Below are positions 19,252 to 29,290 of a DNA stretch of 64,000 nucleotides, piece after piece. The translations under genes and the position numbers were made by a program. Under the pieces are notes generated by a model that saw only the letters and a program-made list of their open reading frames with translations, searched no databases and was not told the DNA's origin. The stretch covers positions 62,001-126,000 of the forward strand of contig JAWKHJ010000002.1 in NCBI GenBank assembly GCA_041394905.1, read 5' to 3'. The DNA comes from RI-231 sp041394905. Its GTDB lineage: Bacteria; Acidobacteriota; Terriglobia; Bryobacterales; UBA6623. How positions within the stretch are numbered: the first letter of the stretch is position 1; each line of letters opens with the position of its first letter.

Positions 19252-20066
19252 TCGGATTTTTCCTTGCTCGGAGGACGGATGGCTTGCTTGGCCAGGAAGG
19301 CGAGCAGGTCGTTCTGCTCCTGTTCGCTCAGCCGTTGCGCGTAGTCGCTGGGCATCCAGGAGTCTTCGCGGAAGAAGACTTCCTTGACTTCGTTCTTGTC
19401 GAGCAGGTGCAGCTTGCCGCTGTTCTCGAGCACTTGGATCGAATAGTTGCTGTTGTTCTTGGCGACGCCTTGGATCTTCTTGCCGTCCTTCAGCGTGACG
19501 ATGACCGGGCGGAACCCGTCGGTGAGGCGCTTATTCGGCTCGAAGACGCCTTCGCGCAAGGTGGCCAAGTTCGACGACACGCCGATGTTGGTCAGGTCCG
19601 GCCCGAGATAGCCGCCCTCGCCGCGAATCATGTGGCACTTGTTGCAGCCGCCCTTACCGTAGTAGATCGTCTTGCCCGCGGCGGGGTCGCCCTTGACGTT
19701 CTGTAGAAAGGCCGGGGCGCTGAGGTTGCGCACGAACGCGGTGATCTGCCAAACCTGGTCGTCGGGCAGCGGCGAAGGCGGCATGTCCGTGCCGGGTATG
19801 CCGTTCTTGACCATTGCGAACAGCTCTTCATTCGAGGCGCGGCGCGCATTGCGGGCCGTGATCAGGTTGGGCCCTCGGCCTCCTTCCGCGGTCGGCCCAT
19901 GGCAGCCGGAGCAGACGCTCAGGTAAAGCTCGTGGCCGGCTTCGATGGCCTTGTCGTCGCCGATGTAACGCTCGGCGACTTTGTCTGCCGCGAGGTCTCC
20001 ATGCGGGGCCTGCTGCTGTGCGGACAAGGCGCCGGCGAGCAGGAGGAAGAGTCCGAGTGCGCGCAT
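19248..20066 (-). CDS. Exported diheme cytochrome c, partner of the PQQ dehydrogenase
   Basis: 272 residues, intact. Signal peptide (ALGLFLLLAGALSAQ), then a class I cytochrome c domain with heme site CSGCH and distal Met in GTDMPPSPLPDDQ. A second domain with CNKCH follows, plus the strand-rich tail GFRPVIVTLKDGKKIQGVAK...YSIQVLEN...LHLLDKNEVKEV, ending with a candidate Met ligand in DSWMPSDY. The second part matches the heme-binding domain common in Planctomycetes/Acidobacteria cytochromes (TIGR02603-like). It is encoded directly upstream of, and overlapping, the PQQ dehydrogenase, so it is the likely electron acceptor in the periplasm. Very similar in layout to the protein at 31807-32583. 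Confidence 0.92.
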   Translation of the reverse strand: MRALGLFLLLAGALSAQQQAPHGDLAADKVAERYIGDDKAIEAGHELYLSVCSGCHGPTAEGGRGPNLITARNARRASNEELFAMVKNGIPGTDMPPSPLPDDQVWQITAFVRNLSAPAFLQNVKGDPAAGKTIYYGKGGCNKCHMIRGEGGYLGPDLTNIGVSSNLATLREGVFEPNKRLTDGFRPVIVTLKDGKKIQGVAKNNSNYSIQVLENSGKLHLLDKNEVKEVFFREDSWMPSDYAQRLSEQEQNDLLAFLAKQAIRPPSKEKSE

Positions 20067-20122
20067 AGCCCTATGATTATAGGCTGCTTGTGCGCAAGAA
20101 ACGCAGGGGAAAGCGCACGCTG

Positions 20123-21214
20123 TCAGTGTGCGGCGCCTGCGGTCTCCGGCAGGAAGTAAAACACGATGCCGAGGATGATGTAGACGGCGATGAGCAGCGC
20201 GCCTTCGAGCCAGTTCGACTCGCCGTCGCTTGCGATTTGATAGGTGATGAAGGCGGCCATCACGACCGCGAGCACTTCGGCCGGAGTGAAGACCAAGTCC
20301 ATCGGCGCCGGCGCCAAGAAGTAGCTCGCAAACACCAGCACCGGGGCGACGAACAGCGCTACTTGCACGCTCGAACCGATCGCGATCGACAGGCTCAGGT
20401 CCATCTTGTTCTGCAAGGCCATCAGGATCGCTGTCGAGTGCTCGGCGGCGTTGCCCACGATGGCCACTACGATCACGCCGACGAAGACGTTGGTCATCCC
20501 GAGATCGTGCGCGGCGTGCTCCACCGAGCCGACCAGGATCTCACTGACCCACGCCACCAGCGCGGTCGCGCCGACGAGCAGGCCCAGCGCCTTACTCATC
20601 GGCCACGGCTTCTCGTCGCCATGGCCGTGCCCGCCGGCGCCTTCGAAGAATTCCTTGTGCGTGTGCAACGTGAAGACGAGCCCGAGGCAGTACGCGACGA
20701 TCAGCACGACCGCGATCTCGAGGCTCAAGTCACGCTCGACGGCGCGAGCGCCAGGACCGGCCAAGTAGTGGAAGACCGCGGGGGCGATCAGCCCGACCGC
20801 AGCGAGAGTGAGCAATGTCGACTGCATCCGCGCGCCGGCGGCGTTGAAGCTCTGGTTCTTGAACTTGAGACCGCCGGCCAACACGGAGGCCCCGAGCACG
20901 AGCAGGATGTTGCCGATGATCGAACCGGTCAGCGAGGCCTTCACCACGTCGACCAAGCCGTCCTTGAGAGCAACGAGCGCAATGATCAGCTCGGCCGCGT
21001 TGCCGAAAGTGGCGTTGAGCAACCCGCCCACGCCTTCGCCGGTATGGGCGGCGATATGCTCGGTCGCCTTGCCCATCCATCCGGCCAGCGGCAGGATCGC
21101 GAGACAGGCCAGGAAAAAGATCACTGTCGGCGAAAACGCCATCTCCTCGCCGACGACCGCCGCCGGCAGGAAGACGAGAAACCAGTCGAGCGAGGGCTTC
21201 AGGAACTTTTTCAT
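20123..21214 (-). CDS. Calcium/proton antiporter (CaCA family, ChaA/CAX type)
   Basis: 363 residues, about eleven membrane helices, intact. It carries the two inverted family repeats: GLLNATFGNAAELIIALVAL and VVAIVGNAAEHSTAILMAL. GNAAE is the ion-binding signature of Ca2+:cation antiporters. A His/Gly/Asp loop (GGHGHGDEKPWP) in the middle is typical of CAX-type proteins and may bind metal. It exports Ca2+ (or Na+/K+) from the cytoplasm in exchange for protons. The ATG at 21212-21214 lies 8 bases after the PhoD-like gene's stop, and the cytochrome start is 56 bases downstream. Reading further upstream in this frame only gives a false extension across the phosphatase gene. Confidence 0.92.
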   Translation of the reverse strand: MKKFLKPSLDWFLVFLPAAVVGEEMAFSPTVIFFLACLAILPLAGWMGKATEHIAAHTGEGVGGLLNATFGNAAELIIALVALKDGLVDVVKASLTGSIIGNILLVLGASVLAGGLKFKNQSFNAAGARMQSTLLTLAAVGLIAPAVFHYLAGPGARAVERDLSLEIAVVLIVAYCLGLVFTLHTHKEFFEGAGGHGHGDEKPWPMSKALGLLVGATALVAWVSEILVGSVEHAAHDLGMTNVFVGVIVVAIVGNAAEHSTAILMALQNKMDLSLSIAIGSSVQVALFVAPVLVFASYFLAPAPMDLVFTPAEVLAVVMAAFITYQIASDGESNWLEGALLIAVYIILGIVFYFLPETAGAAH

Positions 21215-21222
21215 CGCACGGA

Positions 21223-23793
21223 TTACGTGAGAGTGACCGTTTCGACGGCGGAATTGTTGCGGTGGGCTTCCAGGCCCGTAAGCTCGGCGGATTTTCCGCT
21301 CTCGGGATCGCTGACCTTCACGGTGTACTTGCCCGTCTCGAAGACGAACGGCTGCCATCTCGCCTCGGGGGCGCGCAAGGTATAGACGATCTCGCCGTTC
21401 TTCTCGGCGATGACCTGGATGACCGGCTTGGCCACGCCGGAGACCTCGAGCTTGGGCAGTCGTCCTGCCTGCTTGGCGCCGTAGCTGTCGAGCTGCGCCA
21501 CGGTCACCGGCCAAGTGGGGAACTGCGTTCCGCTCTGGGTGGGGTCGTTGAGCAGCGGCCAGCACTCGACGGTGACGTTGCGCGCCTGTTTGTTGAAGTG
21601 CGCGACGCCGAAACCGGCCGCTTTGTCCATCTCGCGGTCGAGCAGGTCGCGCCGCAACTCGACCTTGGGGTTGGCGCAAGCGAGTACGCGCATGGGGTTG
21701 TCGAAGCTGTCCTGGAAGTCCCCGAGAAACGAGGGCGCACCGTCGGGGCGGTTGGTTCCTGGCTCGAGCGGCTCGAACCAGCGCGGGTAGAGATTGTTGA
21801 CCGCAGGGCCGGCGAACCCGACCGGGCCGTCGCCCTGTTCGTCGATGCCGTAATGCACCACCGCCGCCAGATGCTGATCCCCGGCCAAGTGGAACGGGAA
21901 AGCCTTGCGCATCGCGCGCAGCGCTTTGTCGCGCGCGGTCTGCGGCCAGCCGTTGGCGTCGTAATCGGCGATCAGGCGCATGCGGTCCGCGCCGTGCGTG
22001 GTCGCCATGGCGGTGAAGATGGTCTGAGAGATGACGGCTTTCATCTCGGCGCCGCGCCAATCCTGCGCCCAATCGTCGAGGAAGCGCAGCTGGCGGTCGC
22101 CGAGCAGCTCAAAGCCGGGCTTATCGGCCGTCTTGGGGTGCCAGTTGGGGTCGGTGACGTGGTCGGCGCGCGTGGTCGTACCGGAAACTTTGCCCTCAGG
22201 CGCGGTCTTGAATTGGCGGTCCGCGATGATCGCCCAGCTCACGCCGCCGTAGACCATGTCGCCGAAGTAGACGCTGATGCCCCGTTTGCAAGGCTCGGGG
22301 TCGGGGATGTCTGGATGGTGCGCAGTCTGTGTGCGGTGAACGGCGTTCACGAACTGTGGGCTCATCATGTAGCCGGCCGAGGCTTGTGTCTCATCGGGCG
22401 TGAGCTGTTCGCCGCCCTCGCCCCAGAGGTTGCCGTGGAAGACGTCGTGATCGTCCGGAATCGAGACGGCCGGCCGGTCGCGGATGAGCTCACGCCAAGT
22501 CCAGCCATGCTGATACCACTTGCGCAGCATATCCAGGATCGAGCGGTCACCCTCGACGAAGCGCAGCGCGCCGTAGCCGCCGGTGCCTTCGTAATACTGG
22601 TCGCCCGTGAAGCAAAACAAGTCCGGGTCGAGCTTGCCGACGCTCTCGACGCAGGCGGTATTGGGAAAAGCGTAGTGCGCGTTGCAGGAGATGTCGGCGA
22701 TGGTGATCTCGGGTTTGTCGACCGGATCGCGCCGTATGGTTCCCTCGAAGGTGTGCTCGACGGGCTTGCCTGTGTCGGAGAGCGTGTAGACCACGCGGTA
22801 CGGCGTGTCGACGGTCGAATCCCAGTCGGCCACACGAAATGTGGCGGTGCGGGCGTCGGGGTCGATCTTTGCTTCGGCCGCGGGCGCCCACTCCTCGCCC
22901 TTGCGTACTTGCAGCGCGACGGTTTGGGCATCGTCTGCGCCAACTGGCGGCATCTGCGCGGTCATCTTCATCACGTTGCGCGAGAGCGTGTAGTGGGCGA
23001 AGAGAATCGGGCCGAAAGCGCGGTCGTCGAAGCGGTCGACCAAGCTGCCGGCGACGGTCCAATCGTCGAACCAGAATGCCCCGGCCTGATCGGACTCTTG
23101 TTGGTTGGCCGGTCGCGCATCGAGCGGCTGAATGTTGGCGATGAGCGCTACGCCGCCTTGCAGTGAGTCGGCGGGCAAGCCGTCCTTGGTCACCGAGCCG
23201 AGCATCTCGCCCGACTCTCCGTCGTGCGCCATCAAAGTGACTGAAGCGCCGGCCTCGGTCGCCTCCGCGGCCAAGTGCAGCGCCACCGAGGCGCGGTCGA
23301 GATTGACCGCGCCGGCTTCGGCCTCGTTGATGTCGCCGATGAACAAGCCGCCGGCGCCGGTCAGCCCGACGTCGAGGCCGCGCCCGTGGACCAAGGCGTG
23401 ACGATAGTCTTCCAATCGTCCCTTTGAGCCCAACCGGAACCCGACCGAGCCGGGGCCGGCGAACGAACCTCCGCCCAGGCGCCCGGCCGTCGCGTTCATT
23501 TCGAGACGCCCCGCGCCCGCCGTGCCGCCGTGCGTCAGCAGGTGGAGCTGGCGGTTCATCGAGGGGAAGTGGCACTCCACGCGGCCCTCAGACACGCGCC
23601 AATCCTGCAACGGGTTGGCCCAGAATTCCCGCCCGATCCAGACACGGTCCGGGGTCTTGGCCCAGTCGGCATGGAAACCCGCGCCGTCGCTCGATCCGCA
23701 GCCGCTTTCGCTCGCGAGGCTCCCCGCGACGGCGGCGCCGGCGGCGAGCGAAGCGGACTGGCGGAGGAAGCGGTGGCGATCAATGGACTTCAT
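21223..23793 (-). CDS. PhoD-like phosphatase/phosphodiesterase, Tat-exported
   Basis: 856 residues, intact. MKSIDRHRFLRQSASLAAGAA looks Tat-like but has R-H-R where the twin Arg is expected, and SGCGSS may be a lipobox-like Cys region. The N-terminal 330 residues form a jelly-roll-like domain (WIGREFWANPLQDWRV, WFDDWTVAGSLVDRFDDR). The metallophosphatase part includes ISCNAHYAFPNTACVE, LFCFTGDQYYEGTGGYG, SIPDDHDVFHGNLWGEGG, a Thr/His-rich ISQTIFTAMATTHG and HLAGDQHLAAVVHYG, all PhoD-type metal-site strands. A C-terminal Ig-like segment ends the chain. PhoD enzymes use Ca2+ and Fe3+ to release phosphate from mono- or diesters. A second in-frame ATG is at 23797-23799. It heads the minus-strand set with the Ca2+ antiporter. 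Confidence 0.85.
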   Translation of the reverse strand: MKSIDRHRFLRQSASLAAGAAVAGSLASESGCGSSDGAGFHADWAKTPDRVWIGREFWANPLQDWRVSEGRVECHFPSMNRQLHLLTHGGTAGAGRLEMNATAGRLGGGSFAGPGSVGFRLGSKGRLEDYRHALVHGRGLDVGLTGAGGLFIGDINEAEAGAVNLDRASVALHLAAEATEAGASVTLMAHDGESGEMLGSVTKDGLPADSLQGGVALIANIQPLDARPANQQESDQAGAFWFDDWTVAGSLVDRFDDRAFGPILFAHYTLSRNVMKMTAQMPPVGADDAQTVALQVRKGEEWAPAAEAKIDPDARTATFRVADWDSTVDTPYRVVYTLSDTGKPVEHTFEGTIRRDPVDKPEITIADISCNAHYAFPNTACVESVGKLDPDLFCFTGDQYYEGTGGYGALRFVEGDRSILDMLRKWYQHGWTWRELIRDRPAVSIPDDHDVFHGNLWGEGGEQLTPDETQASAGYMMSPQFVNAVHRTQTAHHPDIPDPEPCKRGISVYFGDMVYGGVSWAIIADRQFKTAPEGKVSGTTTRADHVTDPNWHPKTADKPGFELLGDRQLRFLDDWAQDWRGAEMKAVISQTIFTAMATTHGADRMRLIADYDANGWPQTARDKALRAMRKAFPFHLAGDQHLAAVVHYGIDEQGDGPVGFAGPAVNNLYPRWFEPLEPGTNRPDGAPSFLGDFQDSFDNPMRVLACANPKVELRRDLLDREMDKAAGFGVAHFNKQARNVTVECWPLLNDPTQSGTQFPTWPVTVAQLDSYGAKQAGRLPKLEVSGVAKPVIQVIAEKNGEIVYTLRAPEARWQPFVFETGKYTVKVSDPESGKSAELTGLEAHRNNSAVETVTLT

Positions 23794-23908
23794 GTGCATT
23801 AGTAAGTGTAGTTTCTCAGCGCCGGCGGCAGCACCTTTCCGCACCCGCGGCTTGGATGCGGGCCTCTGGATTTGGTCTAATCCGTAACGGACTAGGAGAA
23901 TCCTCTCG

Positions 23909-24964
23909 ATGAAGCGAATCCTCGTTGGCGCCATGTTCGCCGGATTGTTGGCCTTGGGCTGGAATTGAGTTCGGAGGCGGCCGAGATGGTCAGCGGCCAA
24001 GGCCATAAGGCTGTTCCGCGTGTTCTACACCTCCTCGATTCTTCCCGCCAAGGCGCAGGAAGTGCTCGAGAAGGCGCACGGCGGATTCGCGGTGGATCGC
24101 CGTGCGGGGAAAGGCGAAACGTTCTTCGCCCTGCCCGGCGCCGGGATTCTGCGCATCGGCGCGGACTTGAAGACGGTGGAGCTGCTTGACACCGACGCGA
24201 GCATGCGCGACACCAACCTGCACAACTCGACGCTATGGTTCGACCGCGCGGGCAAGGGTTTTCTGGTTTTCCCGGGGAACCAGTCCAACCGCGTCTACAC
24301 GACGACTATGGACGGCAAGCTGCTCGACACCATTGAGCCCCCGACCGACAAGGTGAAGTTTGCCGAGCCGAAGGTCGCCACCTACTTTCGCGAGGGCGGG
24401 CCGTTCGTCCCGACCGATGTCGAGTATCTCGACGGCACGTATTACATCGCGACGGGATATTCGAAGCTCGACTACGTGCTGATGGCGCGCGTGATGGGCA
24501 CGTCGCCGTTTCGCACCAGCTGGACGCGCAGGCCTCGGCGGCAAGGGTGAAGGGGTGGGCCAGTTCGGCACCGGACATGGCATCACAGTACCTCCGGGCA
24601 AGAAGCGCATTGACGTGGCGGATCGCCCGAACGCGGAGATCGACCGCTTTACGCCGGCCGGCAAGTACATCGACACGGTGAAGACGCCTCCGGGCTCGTT
24701 CCCCTGCGACATCGACTACGAAGGCTGCTTCGGCGTGATCGGCTCGCTCAATCACCCCGACAAGACCAAGGGCGCGCCCGTCTACCTGTTTCCTCGAGGC
24801 GACAAGATCGTTTCGACGATCCTGCCGAAGGAAGAGCTCGGCCTCGAGAAGTTCATGCACATCCACAACGCGACGATGCGCACGATCGACGGCAAGATCT
24901 ACCTGATCGTCCAGGCCTGGAACTCCGGGTGACTTCGCGGATCTTGGAGCAGGTGACGAACTAA
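23909..24964 (+). CDS. Exported propeller-like protein of unknown function (frameshifted)
   Basis: The ATG at 23909 follows a good AGGAG site (about 23893-23897). Signal-peptide-like start MKRILVGAMFAGLLALG, then a slip near 23966 and another near 24035. The main block reads FYTSSILPAKAQEVLEKAHGG, FFALPGAGILRIGADLKTVELLD, LWFDRAGKGFLVFPGN and YLDGTYYIATGYSKLDYVL, then, after a slip near 24535, GEGVGQFGTGHGITVPPG, FPCDIDYEGCFGVIGSL and LEKFMHIHNATMRTIDGKIY. This is NHL/six-bladed-propeller-like (HGITVPP, DRPNAEIDRFTPAGKYI). The tail needs one more slip near 24930 to end LEQVTN. The family is not named here; ligand unknown. Its stop overlaps the stop of the convergent HlyD gene by 3 bases. Confidence 0.7.
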
Positions 24965-26155
24965 TCGCCTGTGATCCGCGTGTCGACGCGGGCTACTGGC
25001 CTCGATCGTATCGCTGGGGTGGGCGACGAGAACGTCGCCCCCTTCCAGGCCGGCGCGAACTTCGGCGAGAGAGTCTCCGCGGTGTCCGAGCTCGACCGTC
25101 CGCAGCTCGGCCCGCCCGTCCACCACGGCAAAGGTCGCCCATCCTGCATCGGTCCGGAAGAACGCGCCGGCTCGCGCCTGCAACACATCCTCGCCCCTCC
25201 CAAAGGATGAAGCGGCACTGATGCGGTAAGCGTCTCCGAGCAGCTCACTCTTCCGGACGGAGACACGATGTCGAGGATCACCAGGACCCGCTGCTCCTCG
25301 ACGCCGAGGGCGGAGACCTTCGTGAACGCGACAGGCTCGACGAGCCGCACGCGCGCCTCGAGAAGCTCATCTCCGCCCCAGCGCTCGAGGACGGCCCGCC
25401 CGCCTGCCCGGAGCTTGACGGCGTCGGAAGAAAGAGCCCGACGACGATCTCGAGACCCGCCGGGTCGCCGATCTCGAGGAGCGGGTCCGGCTGCGGCCAC
25501 GACGCCTCGCTTTCGCGAAACCGTTTCAGGACTCGCCCCTTCACTGGGGCTCGGATCGCAACGACTTCCGCACCTTGCGAGCCGCCCTCAGCGGCGGAAT
25601 AGCGGAGCGCTGTCTTGAAGCGTCGAGATCGTGTTTGGCGACGTCCACCTGGAAGTTTGCGGAACGGAGCTCTGTCGGCGCGGCGAGCGTCGGAAGTCGT
25701 CTGGTCGAGCTTCATCGCGGGCGACTACCCCGGCTTTCGCCACCCTGAATGCGGGCCAGCTCGCTCTTCCCAGTACGCCGCGTCGGCGTCGCGGCGCGTG
25801 TTCGTTCCTTTGCCGGTTCGAGATTCGCCGTTGCGGAGACGCGCTTCGGCTTCGGCGCGGCTGCGGCGGTCGAGCACGTTTGAGCGAAGAGGCTCGAGTC
25901 GCAGCAACATCGCCGAGCCTCCACCTTGTCCCCGACTTCGAGGTCGATGCGGCGGGCGAACCCGGCCACCGGGGCCGAGACCAGGTAGCGGTCAATCACA
26001 CGCGTCTTCCCCTCTTCGGTGAAGGATTCCGTCAGGGGACCCCGCGCGACCGTAACCCCCTCCACGAGCACCGGGCGCGGACGCAGGCCGTAGATCAGCA
26101 AAGCGACCAAGGCCGCCGTGACGGCGAATAGCAAGATCGATTTACGGCGTTGCAT
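24961..26155 (-). CDS. HlyD/MacA-type periplasmic adaptor of an efflux pump (heavily frameshifted)
   Basis: The N-terminus is clean: a membrane anchor (SILLFAVTAALVALLIYGL) and the lipoyl-half motif TVARGPLTESFTEEGKTRVIDRYLVSAPVAGFARRIDLEVGDKVEAG. From about 25920 to 25200 the frame changes repeatedly, but conserved pieces remain. These are LEPLRSNVLDRRSRAEAEARL (hairpin start), AIRAPVKGRVLKRFRESE (second lipoyl half), PLLEIGDPAGLEIVV, GRAVLERWGGDELLEARVRLVEPVAFTKVSALGVEEQRV and FAVVDGRAELRTVELGHRG. It should link the inner-membrane permease to an outer-membrane channel. Start lies 3 bases after the permease stop. Confidence 0.82.
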
Positions 26156-26158
26156 GGC

Positions 26159-28519
26159 TTACTCCCTGGTCTTTAGCGCCTCGATCAGGTCGAGGTGGTT
26201 GATGCGCCGGCGCACGATCCAGGCCGACACTGCCGCACAAGCGAGAACGATGAGACCGGCGTAGGAATACGTCCGCGTCGAGATCACGAGCGGCACGCGG
26301 AAGAGCTCGCTCTGCCAAGTCTGTACGAAGGCCCCTGCCAACACTCGGCCCATTGCGACGCCAAGCGGCAGGCCGAGAAGCGTGAGCAGCGCCAACTCGC
26401 CGAGCAGAATGTGGGAGGCTTCCGCGCGGGTGAACCCCAGCACCCGTAGGCTTGCCAAGTCGCGGCCGCGCTCGGACAGCGCCACGCGCGCGCTGTTGTA
26501 GATCACGCCGAAGGCAATCGCTCCGGCCAAGGCGGTCGCGACGGCGGCGAACATCAAGATCTGCTCGCCCATCGTGTCCTTGAGACTCCGCAGCGCCTTG
26601 CGCTGCACCTGCGTTCCGGCGACCCTTGGCATGTTCTCCAGCCTTCGATAGAGCTCCTTTTCGTAGAGGGGATCGACCGCTAAATAGACGCCGGAGAGGG
26701 CTCGACCCTCATGCATCAGGCGGTTGAGCGCCACGATGTCCATGTAGCCGGAAACGCCCAAGAATTGGCTGACCACGCCGGCTAGGGGAACCTCACGCAC
26801 CGGCCGTTCGCCCTCGAGGATCTCCGTCGTGACAACGTCCCCCACTTCGAGCCCGAGCAGATTGGCCAGATAGTCCGTCATCACGAGACCCTTGGATGGC
26901 AATTGCGCGACTTGCAGGTTCGCATCGAGCGTCCGGTAAAGCCGTCCGCCGGGCTCGTATCCCTGGATGATCGTGCGGTAGGTACGTCGGCCGTTGCGAA
27001 AGCGGACTGGCACCGCGCGGTAAGGCTCTCCGTAGAAGACCCCCGGCATCTGTTCGAGGTCGTAGAGCGAGCGCCGCGATGTCGGCTTGGTGAACGAGAC
27101 GGTCATGTCCTGGCGCTCCGTCAAGCGGAATTGCACATCGAGCATGTAGTCGATCGAGTCTTGGAAGATCAGGCCAAGCACCAGAATGGAGTACGAAGCG
27201 GCCACACCGACCGAAGTCAGCAGCGCACGCATGGGCCGGCGTTCGACGTTGCGCAGGATCATCCGAGTCGCCTCGCTGACCCTGTCGCCCAGGCCGAGCC
27301 TTTCGACAAACGTGCGGCGGAAGTTCCCTGGCGGTTCGGGGCGCATCGCCTCTGCCGGAGCCTGCGAGGCAGCCTTGTAGACCGAATACAGCGTCCCAGC
27401 GAACGCGGCGGCGAGGCTCAGCGCCAGCGCCCACAGTGCAATCGAGGGATCGAGCTCATAGAGCAGAAAGGGAAACCGGTAGAACTCCGCGTACAGACCG
27501 CTGAGCCCCTCTCCGAGCCAGATTCCGCCGACGAATCCGAGGGCGACTCCAATGCAGGCGATGATCGAGGCGAACTCGAGATAGTGGATCGCAACATCGC
27601 CGTTGGAATAGCCGAAGGCTTTGAGCGTGGCAACCAGCTCCCGTTGCGTTTGGATGAGCCGGCTGAGCACGACATTGAGCAGGAAGGCGGCGACCGACAG
27701 GAAAATGATCGGGAAGAATGTCGCCATGGACTCGAGCTGTCGGAATTCCTCACTCAGGTACCGGTGCGAAGGCTGATCCTTGCGCCCGTGCGAGCCCAAA
27801 CCGCCGTATCGCGCCAGGACATCGTCGACGCGGGAGAGCACGTCGTCAATCTGCGCATCGGCGGTGAGCCGCATGGTCGCGTTGTTGAAGGCGCCGTCCA
27901 TGTCGTACGCCGTCGCCAGCGGCTTTCGCGCCATCCACAAAATTCCGTAGCTGTGGAAGTCCGGGACGATCGAGGCCGCTGGGATCTGCAGGACGAACTC
28001 GGGCGAGAGCGCCACGCCGACGAGCCTTAGGCGTTTGCGGCGGCCATTGATGATGGCGTCCAGGTGGTCGCCGGGTTGGAAGTGGTGCGCCTCGGCGAAG
28101 GCTTCGCTGACGACCGCCTCGTCGTCCCGTAACGGATCCATCAGGCGGCCGGCGCGTAGGTAGAGCTTGTTGATCTGGGTCCGCTCAGGGTCATAGGAGA
28201 CGATCAGCGCCGTCGCTGGATCGGGGTACTCCGCGATGTCGAGCTTGACCGAGGCGTTGACGCGCGTCTCGACGCGGGCGACGCCCGGGATGTCCGCAAG
28301 CCGCAGGGCGATGCTTTCCGGCGCGCGTTCGAGCGAGACGAAGGCGTCAGCGAAGTTGTAGTCGCGATAGAAGGCGTCCCGCGTCTTGCGCAGCGAGTCG
28401 AGTGTAGAGAGCGACATGACGAATGTCGCCACGCCGCTGCCAATGACCATTGCGATCGCCAGCGCTTGGCTTCTCATGGCCCACAGTTCCCGGACCAGCT
28501 TGTGATTGAGAGCCTTCAC
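26159..28519 (-). CDS. FtsX-like ABC transporter permease, MacB type
   Basis: 786 residues, intact. Two FtsX-type halves: an N-terminal helix (LAIAMVIGSGVATFVMSLSTL) and extracytoplasmic domain, then three helices around FFPIIFLSVAAFLLNVVLSRLIQTQRELVATLKAFGYSNGDV. A second copy begins RMILRNVERRPMRALLTSVGVAASYSILVLG and ends with helices containing SLRVLGFTRAEASHILLGELALLTLLG. It ends INHLDLIEALKTRE, typical of these permeases. It works with the ATPase encoded 9 bases upstream and the HlyD adaptor 3 bases downstream, in the inner membrane. No outer-membrane TolC-like gene is nearby. Substrate unknown: drugs, peptides or lipids are possible. Confidence 0.9.
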   Translation of the reverse strand: MKALNHKLVRELWAMRSQALAIAMVIGSGVATFVMSLSTLDSLRKTRDAFYRDYNFADAFVSLERAPESIALRLADIPGVARVETRVNASVKLDIAEYPDPATALIVSYDPERTQINKLYLRAGRLMDPLRDDEAVVSEAFAEAHHFQPGDHLDAIINGRRKRLRLVGVALSPEFVLQIPAASIVPDFHSYGILWMARKPLATAYDMDGAFNNATMRLTADAQIDDVLSRVDDVLARYGGLGSHGRKDQPSHRYLSEEFRQLESMATFFPIIFLSVAAFLLNVVLSRLIQTQRELVATLKAFGYSNGDVAIHYLEFASIIACIGVALGFVGGIWLGEGLSGLYAEFYRFPFLLYELDPSIALWALALSLAAAFAGTLYSVYKAASQAPAEAMRPEPPGNFRRTFVERLGLGDRVSEATRMILRNVERRPMRALLTSVGVAASYSILVLGLIFQDSIDYMLDVQFRLTERQDMTVSFTKPTSRRSLYDLEQMPGVFYGEPYRAVPVRFRNGRRTYRTIIQGYEPGGRLYRTLDANLQVAQLPSKGLVMTDYLANLLGLEVGDVVTTEILEGERPVREVPLAGVVSQFLGVSGYMDIVALNRLMHEGRALSGVYLAVDPLYEKELYRRLENMPRVAGTQVQRKALRSLKDTMGEQILMFAAVATALAGAIAFGVIYNSARVALSERGRDLASLRVLGFTRAEASHILLGELALLTLLGLPLGVAMGRVLAGAFVQTWQSELFRVPLVISTRTYSYAGLIVLACAAVSAWIVRRRINHLDLIEALKTRE

Positions 28520-28528
28520 AGCAGCCGC

Positions 28529-29250
<722 letters not shown>

Positions 29251-29265
29251 GGTGCGCAAGACCTG

Positions 29266-29289
29266 CCTGCATCTGTGATTCGATGCAGG
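29266..29289. repeat. Hairpin after the S1/P1 nuclease stop
   Basis: CCTGCATC and GATGCAGG pair perfectly around an 8-base loop, starting 2 bases past the nuclease stop on the minus strand. No U-run follows, so it is not a standard intrinsic terminator; it may still protect the nuclease mRNA end or reduce read-through into the ABC genes. Confidence 0.5.
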
Positions 29290-29290
29290 T

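Noticed and set aside
477..20066. Calling the frameshifted genes true pseudogenes
   Set aside because: Slips hit many unrelated genes, motifs downstream stay conserved, and several sit in homopolymer runs; error is more likely than decay.
21215..22072. N-terminal extension of the Ca2+ antiporter to 649 residues
   Set aside because: The added part is an out-of-frame reading of the phosphatase gene; the antiporter motif pattern starts at the ATG ending at 21214.
21262..23166. 634-codon open frame on the plus strand
   Set aside because: Antisense to the intact PhoD-like gene; low-complexity Arg/Gly/Ala composition without family motifs.
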